A DNA stretch of 64,000 nt, from NCBI GenBank assembly GCA_017465055.1, contig JAFTWZ010000029.1, positions 62,001 to 126,000 of the forward strand, read 5' to 3'. The DNA comes from Alistipes sp. Its GTDB lineage: Bacteria; Bacteroidota; Bacteroidia; Bacteroidales; Rikenellaceae. Below the pieces are notes generated by a model. The model was not told the DNA's origin and did not search any database. It saw only the letters and a program-made list of their open reading frames with translations. This document shows positions 53,689 to 62,471 of this stretch, in pieces; position 1 is the stretch's first letter; each line of letters starts with the position of its first letter. Made by a program: the position numbers and the translations under genes.

Positions 53689-53696
53689 GGGGGGGG
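53689..53696. repeat. Homopolymer run of eight G
   Basis: Eight G in the gene-poor region, flanked by AAATT and TATAAA. No open frame depends on it. Confidence 0.9.
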
Positions 53697-54005
53697 TATA
53701 AATATCGTCACCCCGAGGAGGAGCAAGTATTAGTTTGTGGAGAGTGATAACGCCACTATGCTCCGACGTGGGGGTCTTCCGCTTTTTATAGGGTCGTGCG
53801 GAGTGAGATTGATAGTCGTGTGTGCCGTGCGAATTGTGATTACAACTCTTACGTATCAGTGCGGAAGTATAAACAAAGGAAGATCGCCACAGAATTGCAT
53901 AGACCCAAGTAGGTATCACCACCGCTATTAGATGCAATTCTTCGCGATGACGTATTAATATTATTGATTACTCCACAATAATTACCGACTTATCCCAACA
54001 ACCCT

Positions 54006-54294
54006 TAAACAATAGGCACAACAAAAAAAGAGACTGCGCAAACAGTCTCTCAAAGTACTCGGAACCGGGGATCGGACGATTGTTAAAACAATCGAAGCCG
54101 AACTGTTATGGGCACTCGATGTCCATAACTTCGGCAACCGCGCATAAGTGAGCACCGCGGTCGATTATTCATATATGTTGGCGATATTGCCGTAGGCAAA
54201 CGCTGATGAGATTGGCCTATTGCGTACTTGTATGCATACAAGGCTAATCGCATTAGCGGTAGAACGAAGTTCCACGCCAACAACATATATAGTC
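54006..54294. repeat. tRNA-Leu tandem unit, copy 1
   Basis: About 285 bases. Contains, in the order of the plus strand, a terminator-like hairpin (AGAGACTGCG...CAGTCTCT), the tRNA-Leu 3' end (TACTCGGAACCGGGG at 54056), ACGATTGTTAAAACAATCG, a long hairpin (CCGAACTGTTATGG.../...CCATAACTTCGG), CCGCG.../...CGCGG, and a large hairpin whose ends are CATATATGTTGGCG and CGCCAACAACATATAT around the palindrome TTGTATGCATACAA. Nearly identical to copy 2. Confidence 0.88.
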
Positions 54295-54580
54295 CAAACA
54301 AGCACAACAAAAAAAGAGACTGCGAAAACAGTCTCAAAGTACTCGGAACCGGGGTCGGACGATTGTTTAAAACAATCGAAGCCGAACTGTTATGGACACC
54401 TGATGTCCATAACTTCGGCAACCGCGCATAAGTGAGCACCGCGGTCGATTATTCATATATGTTGGCGATATTGCCGTAGGCAAACGCTGATGAGATTGGC
54501 CTAATGCGTACTTGTATGCATACAAGGCTAATCGCATCAGCGATAGAACGAAGTTCCACGCCAACAACATATATAGACCA
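54295..54580. repeat. tRNA-Leu tandem unit, copy 2
   Basis: Same structure as copy 1; the tRNA-tail anchors TACTCGGAACC lie at 54056, 54340 and (in the real tRNA) 54625, so the period is 284-285. Differences include paired changes in the GTTATGG hairpin loop (GGCACTCGATGTCC against GACACCTGATGTCC). Confidence 0.88.
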
Positions 54581-54590
54581 AACAAGGCAA

Positions 54591-54619
54591 CAAAAAAAGA
54601 GATTGCGAAAACAGTCTCT
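54591..54619 (-). terminator. Terminator of tRNA-Leu
   Basis: On the reverse strand AGAGACTG pairs with CAATCTCT around TTTTCG, followed by TTTTT. Copies of this hairpin are included in both tandem units. Confidence 0.85.
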
Positions 54620-54624
54620 CAAAG

Positions 54625-54710
54625 TACTCGGAACCGGGGTCGAACCGGTACGGGCATTACTGCCCACAGGATTTTAAGTCCGGCGTGTCTACCTATTCCA
54701 CCATCCGAGC
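54625..54710 (-). tRNA. tRNA-Leu(TAA)
   Basis: An 86-nt class II tRNA on the reverse strand: acceptor GCTCGGA/TCCGAGT, D-arm with GGTGGAATAGGTAGACAC, anticodon loop CTTAAAA (anticodon TAA), long variable arm TGGGCAGTAATGCCC, T loop TTCGACC, discriminator A. CCA is not encoded. A TAAATTTG box at 54733-54740 lies upstream. Confidence 0.93.
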
Positions 54711-54732
54711 TACTCAGCCATCAAAGGCGATG

Positions 54733-54740
54733 CAAATTTA
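54733..54740 (-). promoter_or_regulatory. -7 box for tRNA-Leu
   Basis: The reverse strand reads TAAATTTG 22 bases before the mature 5' end at 54710. Confidence 0.55.
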
Positions 54741-54849
54741 CACTTTTTATTTCATTCTGCAAATTTTTAACACTATTCTTTTGCCCAATACGTTGCTATC
54801 CCCCGAAAATAAAGTAGTAACACACGACCTTTTTTTGAATTAGTTTTTG

Positions 54850-54857
54850 TATCTTTG
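54850..54857 (+). promoter_or_regulatory. -7 box for typA
   Basis: TATCTTTG 24 bases before the ATG at 54882; it overlaps and so excludes an upstream in-frame start codon at 54855. Confidence 0.6.
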
Positions 54858-54881
54858 TCGCGTTATAAATCTATTAAGTAT

Positions 54882-56681
54882 ATGCGAAAGTTACGCAACA
54901 TTGCAATTATCGCCCACGTAGATCACGGTAAGACGACACTCGTTGATAAGATGATTATGCAGGGAAACCTTCTGCGAGACAACGAGCATACGGGCGACCT
55001 GATTATGGATAACAACGACATCGAACGTGAGCGCGGTATCACCATACTCTCGAAAAACGTGTCGGTAATATACAAAGACTACAAAATCAATATCATTGAC
55101 ACCCCAGGTCACGCCGACTTTGGTGGCGAGGTGGAGCGCGTGCTCAATATGTGCGACGGCGTAATTCTACTCGTCGACGCTTTTGAGGGCACTATGCCCC
55201 AGACTCGCTTCGTGCTTCAGAAGGCTCTCGCCCTCGGTAAGAAACCTATCGTCGTGATTAATAAGGTCGACAAAGAGAATTGTCGTCCCGAAGTGGTCAA
55301 CGAACAGGTCTTTGACCTTATGTTTACCCTCGGAGCTACGGAGGAGCAGCTCGACTATAAAACCATATATGGCTCGGCTAAGCAGGGGTGGATGTCGCAC
55401 GTTCTTTCGGAGCGTACCGACTCTATAACCCCACTGCTCGACACTATCATCGACGAGATTCCTGAGCCAGAGAGTGTTGAAGGTACGGTGCAGATGCTTG
55501 TGACTTCGCTCGAGTACTCGCCATACGTAGGCCGTATCGCCGTAGGTAAGGTTACGCGTGGTAGCCTAACCAATGGCCAGAACGTAACCCTTGCTAAGCG
55601 TGATGGCACGCTCGTTAAGACCAAGATTAAGGATCTTATGGTCTTCGAGGGATTGGGCAAGGCTAAGGCCGAGAAGGTGGAGTGTGGCGAGATATGTGCA
55701 CTTGTTGGCATCGAGGGCTTCGAGATTGGCGATACGATATGCGACTATACAGACCCAGAACCGCTACCACCTATTGCGATAGATGAGCCTACTATGTCTA
55801 TGCTCTTCACTATCAACAACTCTCCATTCTTTGGCAAGGATGGTAAGTATGTCACCTCGCGCCATATTAAGGAGCGTCTCGATCGTGAGTTGGAGAAAAA
55901 CTTGGCGCTTCGCGTAGAGCCTGGACAGAATGCAGACTCGTTTATTGTCTACGGCCGTGGTGTATTACACTTATCTGTGCTTATCGAGACAATGCGTCGC
56001 GAGGGCTACGAGCTTCAGGTCGGACAGCCAAAGGTTATCACCAAGATTATCGATGGTGTCAAGTGCGAGCCTGTCGAGGAGATGACCGTAGACTGCCCAG
56101 ATGAGTGTGCTGGCACGGTTATCGAGCTTACCACACGCCGCAAGGGTCAGCTGGTAAATATGGAGTCGGCAAACGAGCGTACACGTCTCGAGTTTATCAT
56201 CCCTTCGCGTGGCATCATTGGCCTACGATCAACGATGATTACCGCGACGGCTGGCGAGGCTATTATGACGCACCGCCTCAAGGATTTTGAGCCGTGGATG
56301 GGCGATATCGAGAGTCGTAACGTGGGTGCTATCATCGCCTCGGAGAGCGGTACGGCCTATGCCTACTCTATCGACAAACTCCAGGATAGAGGCAAGTTCT
56401 TTATCTCGCCTATGGAGCAGGTGTACTGCGGCCAGGTTATCGGTGAGCATACGCGCTCGAACGATATTACGGTAAATGTCACTAAGGCTAAGCAGCTGAC
56501 AAATATGCGTGCCTCGGGTTCGGATGAGAAGACCTCGATAGCTCCACCTATCATCTTCTCGTTGGAGGAGGCTCTGGAGTATATCCGCGAGGATGAGTAC
56601 GTAGAGATTACTCCTAAGGCGATTCGCCTACGCAAGATTCTACTCTCGGAGGTCGACCGCAAACGCGCCGCAAAGGAGTAG
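54882..56681 (+). CDS. typA: Ribosome-associated GTPase TypA/BipA
   Basis: A 599-residue translational GTPase that helps ribosome assembly and stress adaptation. Starts [20 protein letters not shown] with the G1 P-loop, then [11 protein letters not shown] (G2), [12 protein letters not shown] (G3), [10 protein letters not shown] (G4) and GSAKQGW (G5), followed by EF-G-like domains and the TypA-specific C terminus ending around KRAAKE. Length and motifs standard. Confidence 0.96.
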   Translation: MRKLRNIAIIAHVDHGKTTLVDKMIMQGNLLRDNEHTGDLIMDNNDIERERGITILSKNVSVIYKDYKINIIDTPGHADFGGEVERVLNMCDGVILLVDAFEGTMPQTRFVLQKALALGKKPIVVINKVDKENCRPEVVNEQVFDLMFTLGATEEQLDYKTIYGSAKQGWMSHVLSERTDSITPLLDTIIDEIPEPESVEGTVQMLVTSLEYSPYVGRIAVGKVTRGSLTNGQNVTLAKRDGTLVKTKIKDLMVFEGLGKAKAEKVECGEICALVGIEGFEIGDTICDYTDPEPLPPIAIDEPTMSMLFTINNSPFFGKDGKYVTSRHIKERLDRELEKNLALRVEPGQNADSFIVYGRGVLHLSVLIETMRREGYELQVGQPKVITKIIDGVKCEPVEEMTVDCPDECAGTVIELTTRRKGQLVNMESANERTRLEFIIPSRGIIGLRSTMITATAGEAIMTHRLKDFEPWMGDIESRNVGAIIASESGTAYAYSIDKLQDRGKFFISPMEQVYCGQVIGEHTRSNDITVNVTKAKQLTNMRASGSDEKTSIAPPIIFSLEEALEYIREDEYVEITPKAIRLRKILLSEVDRKRAAKE

Positions 56682-56695
56682 TAAGATTAAACACA

Positions 56696-56949
56696 GTGTG
56701 TCGTTATTGGGTATATATCGCAGGGAGTAAAGATAATGTCGCGATATACATTGGAGTTACCAATGATATTAGGGGACGAGTCGCCGAACAAAAGTGTGTA
56801 CAAGTACCTGGTTTTCCCAATGATACAAATGCAATAGGCTCTTATATTACGAAGAGTATGACGATATAAGGTATGCTATTGCACGTGAAAAATAACTTAA
56901 AGGTTGGAAACGAGAGCGTAAAAAGAATACAAATTTACAACCTAAATAA
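56696..56949 (+). pseudogene. GIY-YIG nuclease-like gene, frameshifted and with an internal stop
   Basis: Translation in frame 56696 gives YWVYIAGSKDNVAIYIGVTND then RGRVAEQK, a clear GIY-YIG start (UPF0213/YhbQ-like). The frame then slips near 56816-56823; a second frame continues YKCNRLLYYEEYDDIRYAIAREK and, after a TAA at 56893-56895 where family members usually have Gln, LKGWKRERKKNTNLQPK to a stop at 56947-56949. So at least one indel plus one nonsense change. It fills the gap between typA and rpiB and has no own promoter that I can see. Confidence 0.82.
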
Positions 56950-56958
56950 ACTAATAGT

Positions 56959-57399
56959 ATGGAAAAGAAAATTGGTATTGCCTGCGACCACGCAGCGTAC
57001 GAGCTCAAGGAGTTTTTGGTAGGATACCTCGGCACTAAGGGCTTTGAGGTAGTAGATTTCGGTTGCCACTCTGAGGAGTCTGTGGACTATCCCGACTTTG
57101 CTCACCCATTGGCTGAGGCTATCGACAACGGCGAGCTTGAGCGCGGAATCGGTCTCTGTGGCTCGGGAGAGGGCATCTCTATGACCCTAAACAAGCATCA
57201 GTCGGTACGTGCAGCGCTCTGCTGGATTCCAGAGATTGCCAAGCTCTCGCGCCAGCACAACAACTCGAACGTACTTTGTATGCCAGCACGCTTCATCACC
57301 AACGACGAGGCTCTCGCTATGCTCGACATATGGCTTGAGACAGAGTTCGAGGGTGGCCGTCACCAGCGTCGTCTCGATAAGATGCCTATTGCAAAGTAG
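56959..57399 (+). CDS. rpiB: Ribose 5-phosphate isomerase B
   Basis: Interconverts ribose-5-phosphate and ribulose-5-phosphate. 146 residues with KIGIACDHAAYELKEFL at the N terminus (Asp/His phosphate binding), DFGCHSEESVDYPDFAHPLAEAI and the active-site Cys loop GLCGSGEGISM (about 65-75), then NVLCMPARFI. Motifs and length match RpiB of the bacterial type. It lies 10 bases after the GIY-YIG pseudogene. Confidence 0.94.
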   Translation: MEKKIGIACDHAAYELKEFLVGYLGTKGFEVVDFGCHSEESVDYPDFAHPLAEAIDNGELERGIGLCGSGEGISMTLNKHQSVRAALCWIPEIAKLSRQHNNSNVLCMPARFITNDEALAMLDIWLETEFEGGRHQRRLDKMPIAK

Positions 57400-57421
57400 G
57401 CGTTATAGCTCGATAATTCAA

Positions 57422-57541
57422 GAGGCTGAATAAAAAGTGTATTTTGTCGTTAAGCTCGTCCTCAAAATGCTCATTTACGCAAAGTAAACTCCGCTTTTTC
57501 GGGCTTCGCTTGCCTAAAACTACATCTTTTTATTCAACCTC
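57422..57541. repeat. Dispersed ~120-bp element, copy 3 (inverted)
   Basis: The reverse complement of copies 1 and 2: GAGGCTGAATAA at the left pairs with TTATTCAACCTC at the right. Interior runs AAAGTGTATTTTGTCG ... CTCAAAATGCTCATTTACGC ... CCTAAAACTACATC. It follows the rpiB stop by 22 bases. Confidence 0.87.
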
Positions 57542-57550
57542 CTGGTAAAG

Positions 57551-57592
57551 AGAGGATGACAAATTTACTTTTTAGTCATCCCCTTTTTTAGT
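57551..57592 (+). terminator. Hairpin/terminator with the conserved loop
   Basis: GGATGAC (57554-57560) pairs with GTCATCC (57575-57581) and T-rich sequence follows. The 14-base loop AAATTTACTTTTTA is identical to the one at 15438-15451. Confidence 0.8.
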
Positions 57593-57637
57593 GACCATAT
57601 GCCACCCTTGAGAGCCATAACCCCACATAAATGGGGG

Positions 57638-57668
57638 TTGCAGGAGTGATATTTACACTCTATCTTTG
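57638..57668 (+). promoter_or_regulatory. Promoter of the TonB receptor gene
   Basis: TTG at 57638-57640, 20-base spacer, TATCTTTG at 57661-57668; the GTG start at 57674 is five bases after the box, so the mRNA would be leaderless. Confidence 0.6.
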
Positions 57669-57673
57669 CACTC

Positions 57674-59923
57674 GTGAAGAGATTTATTACCATATTAGCT
57701 ACATTTATAGCCACCACGCTTGCGGCTCAAGAGGTCGACGATACGCTCTATCGCAATATCGAGGGTGTGGAGATTACCGCCTCGCTCAAGGGGGAGGAGG
57801 AGCATAAGGCTCCCATCTCCTCTACAACGCTAAATATGCGCCGCCTCGAGGAGCGTGGTATCGGCTCGGTGAAGGATATATCGCTTGTATCGCCCAACTT
57901 CTACCAGCCGGACTATGGCTCATCGATAACCTCGTCGATATATGTCCGAGGCTTCGGCTCGCGTATCGACCAACCAGTTCTGGGTGTGGTCATCGACAAC
58001 GTGCCAGTAATGAATAAAAACGCCTTTGACTTCGACTTCTTCGACATACGCCGTGTCGAGCTACTGCGCGGACCTCAGGGTACGCTCTACGGCCGTAACA
58101 CCTCGGGCGGAGTGATGAATATCACCACGTTGTCACCCCTCGAATGGCAGGGGCTTAGGGCAATGGCCGAGTACTCTACAGCGACTTCGTATCGCGCCTC
58201 GGCAGCCTACTATGCTCGCCCTAACGAACGCTTTGGAGTGTCATTTGCCGCAGCCTTTGATCACGATGGTGGACACTTCAGGAACATATACCGCGACGAG
58301 ATATGCGACAGGGGTAATAGTGGCTCGGCACGCCTCAGACTTGTGGGTAACAGAGGTCGATGGTACTTCGACAACACACTATCTGCAGGCTACACGCACG
58401 AAGGTGGCTACGCCTACCACCACTACCTTCCTGAACTGCAGACTATCGAACCTGTGGCATATAACGACCCTTCAGGCTACGAACGCCTAACCATCAACGA
58501 GGGTTTTACGGCGCGTTACGACTGGTATAATATTACGCTGACGAGTGTTACGAGCTACCAATATTTAGACGACACTATGACCCTCGACCAGGACTTCTCT
58601 CCTAAGTCGATGTTTACAATGCAGCAGATGCAGCGCGAGCACACCGTCACCGAAGAGGTGGTGATACGCAACAAGGTTAACAATTCGCGCTGGCAGTGGC
58701 TTGCAGGAACATTTCTCTTTGCTAAGTGGCTCGATATGTCGTCGCCAGTAACGTTCAAGGAGGATGGTATCAACGAGCTTATTTTGGGAAATATCAACAA
58801 GGGTATCCATAGCGTATTTCCTGATAATAATATGCTATTTGGCACCGATAGTTTTGTGATTAACAGCGATTTTAATATCCCCACATACGGTGCTGCTTTA
58901 TATGGTCAGACCTCCGTGGACTTGGGTCAGTGGCGCCTCACTGCAGGCCTGCGTTTCGACTTCGAGCACGCCTCGATGAGCTACAACTCCAATGCCGTTG
59001 TCCCCTATCGTTTTGATATGACGATGGAGGTGTTTGAGGACTTACATACCGAGTTTAAGGGTCGTGAAAGCGATATGTTCTTCGAGATACTTCCGAAGAT
59101 AGCTGCGCAGTATCGCTTCATTGGGGGCAATGTCTACGCCACCATCACGCGCGGTTATAAGGCTGGAGGCTACAACACTCAGATATTCTCGGACATACTC
59201 CAAGCCAAGATGATGAACGATATGATAGCTGATTTAGGCGCTGAGTTCGACTTGCCCATAGGCACTACAACCTACGACTCAGCCTCGGCCACGAGATATA
59301 AGCCCGAGACTACGTGGAACTTCGAGATTGGCACACATCTTGATCCAGCGAAGGGGCTGCACTTAGATGCATCGCTATTCTGGATAGAGTGTTTCGACCA
59401 GCAAGTGACAGTGCTGCCGAAAGGTATGAACACAGGTCGTATGATGTCTAACGCGGCGCGTGCACGTAGCTTTGGAGTTGAGCTATCGGCCGAGTATGCC
59501 GTAGACGGCTTTCAGCTTAGCGCTAATTATGGCTACACCAACGCAAAATTCCGTGATTATGATGATGGTACGGCCAACTATGCCGGTAAATGCCTACCAT
59601 ATGCTCCAGCCAATACGGCAAGCGTCGTAGTGGCCTACTCGTGGCAGATAGATAGCCGTTTTCTCGACAGCATCACCATAGCTGCCGACTGGAAGGGTGT
59701 AGGCGCGATATATTGGAATGAGGCCAATACCCTGCATCAGCCCTTCTACTCGCTCCTCGGGGCAAATCTAAGCCTACGTATGGGCTCGGTGACAGCAACG
59801 TTGTGGGGACGTAACATTACAAATACGGATTACAACACCTTCTACTTTAAGTCCGTGGGCGAGGAGTTCTTCTCTATGGGTCGACCACTGGAGGTGGGTA
59901 TTAGACTGAATATTAATCTTTAA
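57674..59923 (+). CDS. TonB-dependent outer-membrane receptor
   Basis: A 749-residue receptor starting with GTG (MKRFITILATFIATTLAAQ signal peptide). The plug contains ISLVSPNFYQPDYGSSITSSIYVRGFGSRIDQPVLGVVIDNVPV and RRVELLRGPQGTLYGRNTSGGVMNITT (about 118-144); the barrel ends LEVGIRLNINL. Without the carboxypeptidase-D domain of SusC proteins it resembles iron- or vitamin-type receptors. The lipoprotein gene 10 bases on probably encodes its partner. Ligand unknown. Confidence 0.92.
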   Translation: MKRFITILATFIATTLAAQEVDDTLYRNIEGVEITASLKGEEEHKAPISSTTLNMRRLEERGIGSVKDISLVSPNFYQPDYGSSITSSIYVRGFGSRIDQPVLGVVIDNVPVMNKNAFDFDFFDIRRVELLRGPQGTLYGRNTSGGVMNITTLSPLEWQGLRAMAEYSTATSYRASAAYYARPNERFGVSFAAAFDHDGGHFRNIYRDEICDRGNSGSARLRLVGNRGRWYFDNTLSAGYTHEGGYAYHHYLPELQTIEPVAYNDPSGYERLTINEGFTARYDWYNITLTSVTSYQYLDDTMTLDQDFSPKSMFTMQQMQREHTVTEEVVIRNKVNNSRWQWLAGTFLFAKWLDMSSPVTFKEDGINELILGNINKGIHSVFPDNNMLFGTDSFVINSDFNIPTYGAALYGQTSVDLGQWRLTAGLRFDFEHASMSYNSNAVVPYRFDMTMEVFEDLHTEFKGRESDMFFEILPKIAAQYRFIGGNVYATITRGYKAGGYNTQIFSDILQAKMMNDMIADLGAEFDLPIGTTTYDSASATRYKPETTWNFEIGTHLDPAKGLHLDASLFWIECFDQQVTVLPKGMNTGRMMSNAARARSFGVELSAEYAVDGFQLSANYGYTNAKFRDYDDGTANYAGKCLPYAPANTASVVVAYSWQIDSRFLDSITIAADWKGVGAIYWNEANTLHQPFYSLLGANLSLRMGSVTATLWGRNITNTDYNTFYFKSVGEEFFSMGRPLEVGIRLNINL

Positions 59924-59933
59924 ATAAATCTAT

Positions 59934-60389
59934 ATGAACAGAATCAAAACACTCTTTCTGATGGCCCTCTGTGCCATAGTAATGGTAGCCTGCGAAAATG
60001 GCCATAACAATGATCTTCCCAATAACCCTATTGATGATAAATGTTATAAGGGTACTATGGTAGTTGATCAGAACGATGGCACGTTCTACACTCAGGATGA
60101 TGTCGAGGTCGACTGCGAGCTTCGCGATGGCAAGATAAACTTCGTTATGTACAAGGTTAAGTTTGCTAATGGTATGCCTATCAAACTCGATATGGTTGTC
60201 GAGGGCGTGGACTACACCGAGACAGAGGAGGGATACGAGCTCTCGGGAGATGGTATCATACCCTATGCTATGGGTGGTCCTTTCGAGAAGTTTACCATCA
60301 CAAACCTCACTGGTACAGTTACAAGCACAGCGTTTACGCTTGACTTTATGTGTGGTGAGTACCCTGTTACCTACGAAGGCACTAAGTAG
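59934..60389 (+). CDS. Calycin-like domain lipoprotein
   Basis: A 151-residue lipoprotein, signal MNRIKTLFLMALCAIVMVAC (lipobox VVAC-type, Cys20), followed by a beta-barrel of about 115 residues (KCYKGTMVVDQNDGTFYTQDD ... EVDCELRDGKINFVMYKVKF) that matches the calycin-like domain found in Bacteroidetes. Cotranscribed with the TonB receptor, it may act as its periplasmic or surface binding partner. Binding partner unknown. Confidence 0.75.
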   Translation: MNRIKTLFLMALCAIVMVACENGHNNDLPNNPIDDKCYKGTMVVDQNDGTFYTQDDVEVDCELRDGKINFVMYKVKFANGMPIKLDMVVEGVDYTETEEGYELSGDGIIPYAMGGPFEKFTITNLTGTVTSTAFTLDFMCGEYPVTYEGTK

Positions 60390-60409
60390 TAATCCGTAGT
60401 AGCAAAGCC

Positions 60410-60453
60410 AAGCCGCCTATTCGCTCCGACACGTGGAGGATAGGCGGCTTTTT
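60410..60453. terminator. Terminator between converging genes
   Basis: AGCCGCCTAT (60411-60420) pairs with ATAGGCGGCT (60440-60449), then TTTT. Confidence 0.88.
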
Positions 60454-60454
60454 G

Positions 60455-61078
60455 TTAATACTCAATCTCATCAAAGACCTCTTGAAGCCTGTTGAGAAAT
60501 GCTGTCGATATCGGGCCGTCCATCTGTGTATGGTGAAACTGAAACGACACTGGTAACGTGGTGCGGAATAACCCCTTTCGATACTTGCCCCACACAACAA
60601 AGGGGTTGTTATAGAATCCGGCATAGAGGTTAACAACCGAGTCGAGCTCGCACTTGGTAAGCGCCGAGGTGCCAATGACCATATAGTCGTCACCGAGGTT
60701 TAACTCGTCTCTACTCTCCATCGCCTCGGCCGTGAGGCGAAGATAGTCCGCAGCAAACCGACGAATATCTCTTGAGAAGGGTATGTCACAAGTGTTTATG
60801 CCACCAGATATAGTCCTAACTATTGTGTTGACTGCCAAGTTATCGAATTGCATCAGCTTATCTCCCACTGGAAGTAGATAGAACTCTTCAAAGTCGCTTG
60901 CTGCGCGCCCTATGGCATAGCACATCAACATATTCAGTTTAACGCCACTGCGACGTGCCACACGCCTAAGGTGGGTGATATCGTATGTCTTGGTCATCGT
61001 CACCATTGGCATTGGCGAGCGCATCCATAGGTCGAATGCCTTAGCGCGATTTGTTGTCTTGGGGTCTACCTCTTTCAT
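60455..61078 (-). CDS. Chloramphenicol acetyltransferase-like protein
   Basis: A 207-residue member of the CAT fold; start at 61078 (MKEVDPKTTNRAKAFDLW), just as far from the -7 box as usual. The catalytic HHxxxDG motif reads HHTQMDGP (near 190) and MPMVTMTKTYDIT resembles the substrate-facing N-terminal strand. YAIGRAASDFEEFYLLP is typical. Active-site His is present, so an acyl-CoA acyltransferase is likely; chloramphenicol resistance cannot be claimed from sequence alone. Confidence 0.85.
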   Translation of the reverse strand: MKEVDPKTTNRAKAFDLWMRSPMPMVTMTKTYDITHLRRVARRSGVKLNMLMCYAIGRAASDFEEFYLLPVGDKLMQFDNLAVNTIVRTISGGINTCDIPFSRDIRRFAADYLRLTAEAMESRDELNLGDDYMVIGTSALTKCELDSVVNLYAGFYNNPFVVWGKYRKGLFRTTLPVSFQFHHTQMDGPISTAFLNRLQEVFDEIEY

Positions 61079-61116
61079 AATGACTCTTTGTTGCAATATG
61101 TAGCGTTAATGATGTA

Positions 61117-61124
61117 CAAAGGTA
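61117..61124 (-). promoter_or_regulatory. -7 box for the CAT-like gene
   Basis: The reverse strand reads TACCTTTG 38 bases before the ATG at 61078. Confidence 0.55.
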
Positions 61125-61152
61125 GTAAAAATACTTTTTCTCATATCATTAT

Positions 61153-61182
61153 TTGTATCATATGAAAAAAATCATACCTTTG
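61153..61182 (+). promoter_or_regulatory. Promoter of the first fimbrillin-like gene
   Basis: TTG at 61153-61155, 19-base spacer, TACCTTTG at 61175-61182, and the ATG at 61229 forty-six bases further. Confidence 0.6.
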
Positions 61183-61228
61183 CAATTGTGTAGATGTGTA
61201 TTTTGACAACTAATATAAATCGATATTG

Positions 61229-62425
61229 ATGAAGAGAGTATTCATATATCTCATAGCTGTAATAACTATTGTGGCTTGCGCACAATCTGAGATTGATATT
61301 GTCCATCAAGAGGTATCGTCCGATATTTCGCTTAGTGTCGGTTTTGAGTCCAATAATACACGTATCCAATTAGATCGAGCAGGTAAGAGTATATGGAACG
61401 TCAACGATCGCGTATCGGTATTCTGTGGCTCTGAAGAGAATCAAGAGTGGAAGTTTCAAGGTACAACAGGCGATCGTGTAGGTACTATTTCGCCGATAAA
61501 TATGGTACAGACTACAAGTGTTGACGGTGATATTGTTGTGGTATACCCCTATGAAGTCAACACTGAGCATAATGCACAGAATAATACCATTAATACTACT
61601 GTAGCTCCAAAGCAGCAATACGCTGAGGAGAGCTACGGCTCGAATGGTAATATATTGGTCGCACAAGGTACAAACGACAACCTGTCGCTTAAGAATGTAT
61701 ACGGATGGTTAAAGATTAGCCTTACGGGCGATACTCAAACAGTGAAGTCTATATCGCTAACTGGCAACAATGGGGAGCAACTGGCTGGCGACGTCATCAT
61801 CAATGCTGAGGATGCTACGATTGCATTCTGCCCTACTGCCGATCCCATTAAAACGCTCCGGCTCGATAGCGAAGCAGGGGTTGTACTTACCGCCGAGCCT
61901 ACATCATTTTATATAGGTATTGTGCCTCAGACGTTTGATAGTGGCATAACCATCGAGATAGAGAATAGTCTGGGCGAGAGGATGGTAAAGAGTACATCTA
62001 ATAGGATTGTTATTTCTCGTCGCCATATACAGCCTATGAAAGCATTTAAGTTTGAGCCTGATACCACAACTTCAGACACAATCGTAGGCACTTGGCACCT
62101 TGCGGAGTGGCGCGGCATTAAGCCCTCGTTCGATGTATATATGTCGATTACCGATAACTACGAAGTTACGTTATGGCAGCGTATCGAGAGTCGCCAGTGG
62201 GAGATATTTTACAGCAACGCATACTACGATAATGGCACCATCTCGGGCGTGTATACCGATGGTACAGCGTGGCGCGCAACCTATAGTGTTATGGTTGATG
62301 GTGATGCTATGACGTGGACAGATACCGAGGATGTCACCGATGTATCGCTCTACATACGTAGTGAACTACCCAAAGAGATTCCCCTCGCTATTACGCGCTC
62401 CGTAACAACAGAACGATTCTTGTAG
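61229..62425 (+). CDS. Fimbrillin-like lipoprotein with lipocalin-like C terminus
   Basis: A 398-residue lipoprotein (MKRVFIYLIAVITIVAC, Cys17). Residues about 20-275 are a fimbrillin/Mfa-like two-part beta domain (NDRVSVFCGSEENQEWKF; YGSNGNILVAQ; NVYGWLKISLTG; FYIGIVPQTFDSGITIEIE), ending in RRHIQPMKAFKF. The C-terminal ~115 residues (IVGTWHLAEWRG ... YMSITDNYEVTLWQ) are a lipocalin-like module. The N-terminal part is about two-thirds identical by eye to the next gene; the C-terminal module is not. Confidence 0.8.
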   Translation: MKRVFIYLIAVITIVACAQSEIDIVHQEVSSDISLSVGFESNNTRIQLDRAGKSIWNVNDRVSVFCGSEENQEWKFQGTTGDRVGTISPINMVQTTSVDGDIVVVYPYEVNTEHNAQNNTINTTVAPKQQYAEESYGSNGNILVAQGTNDNLSLKNVYGWLKISLTGDTQTVKSISLTGNNGEQLAGDVIINAEDATIAFCPTADPIKTLRLDSEAGVVLTAEPTSFYIGIVPQTFDSGITIEIENSLGERMVKSTSNRIVISRRHIQPMKAFKFEPDTTTSDTIVGTWHLAEWRGIKPSFDVYMSITDNYEVTLWQRIESRQWEIFYSNAYYDNGTISGVYTDGTAWRATYSVMVDGDAMTWTDTEDVTDVSLYIRSELPKEIPLAITRSVTTERFL

Positions 62426-62471
62426 CAACTTAAACTTACAATACCCTGTCCTTAAAACTACATTATTTAAG

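Noticed and set aside
53594..54580. Integron-like attC array
   Set aside because: The hairpin ends do not fit the R'/R'' core pattern GTTRRRY/RYYYAAC and no gene cassettes lie between units.
53594..54580. CRISPR array
   Set aside because: Repeat period is 285 bases with the whole unit conserved; no short repeats with variable spacers, no cas genes.
54083..54585. Two similar open frames (118 and 72 codons) on the minus strand in the tandem units
   Set aside because: They arise from the 285-bp repeat and run through hairpins and tRNA pieces; no signal or domain.
60455..61078. Chloramphenicol resistance gene
   Set aside because: Fold and HHxxxDG are present but many chromosomal CAT-like proteins act on other substrates; no mobile element nearby.
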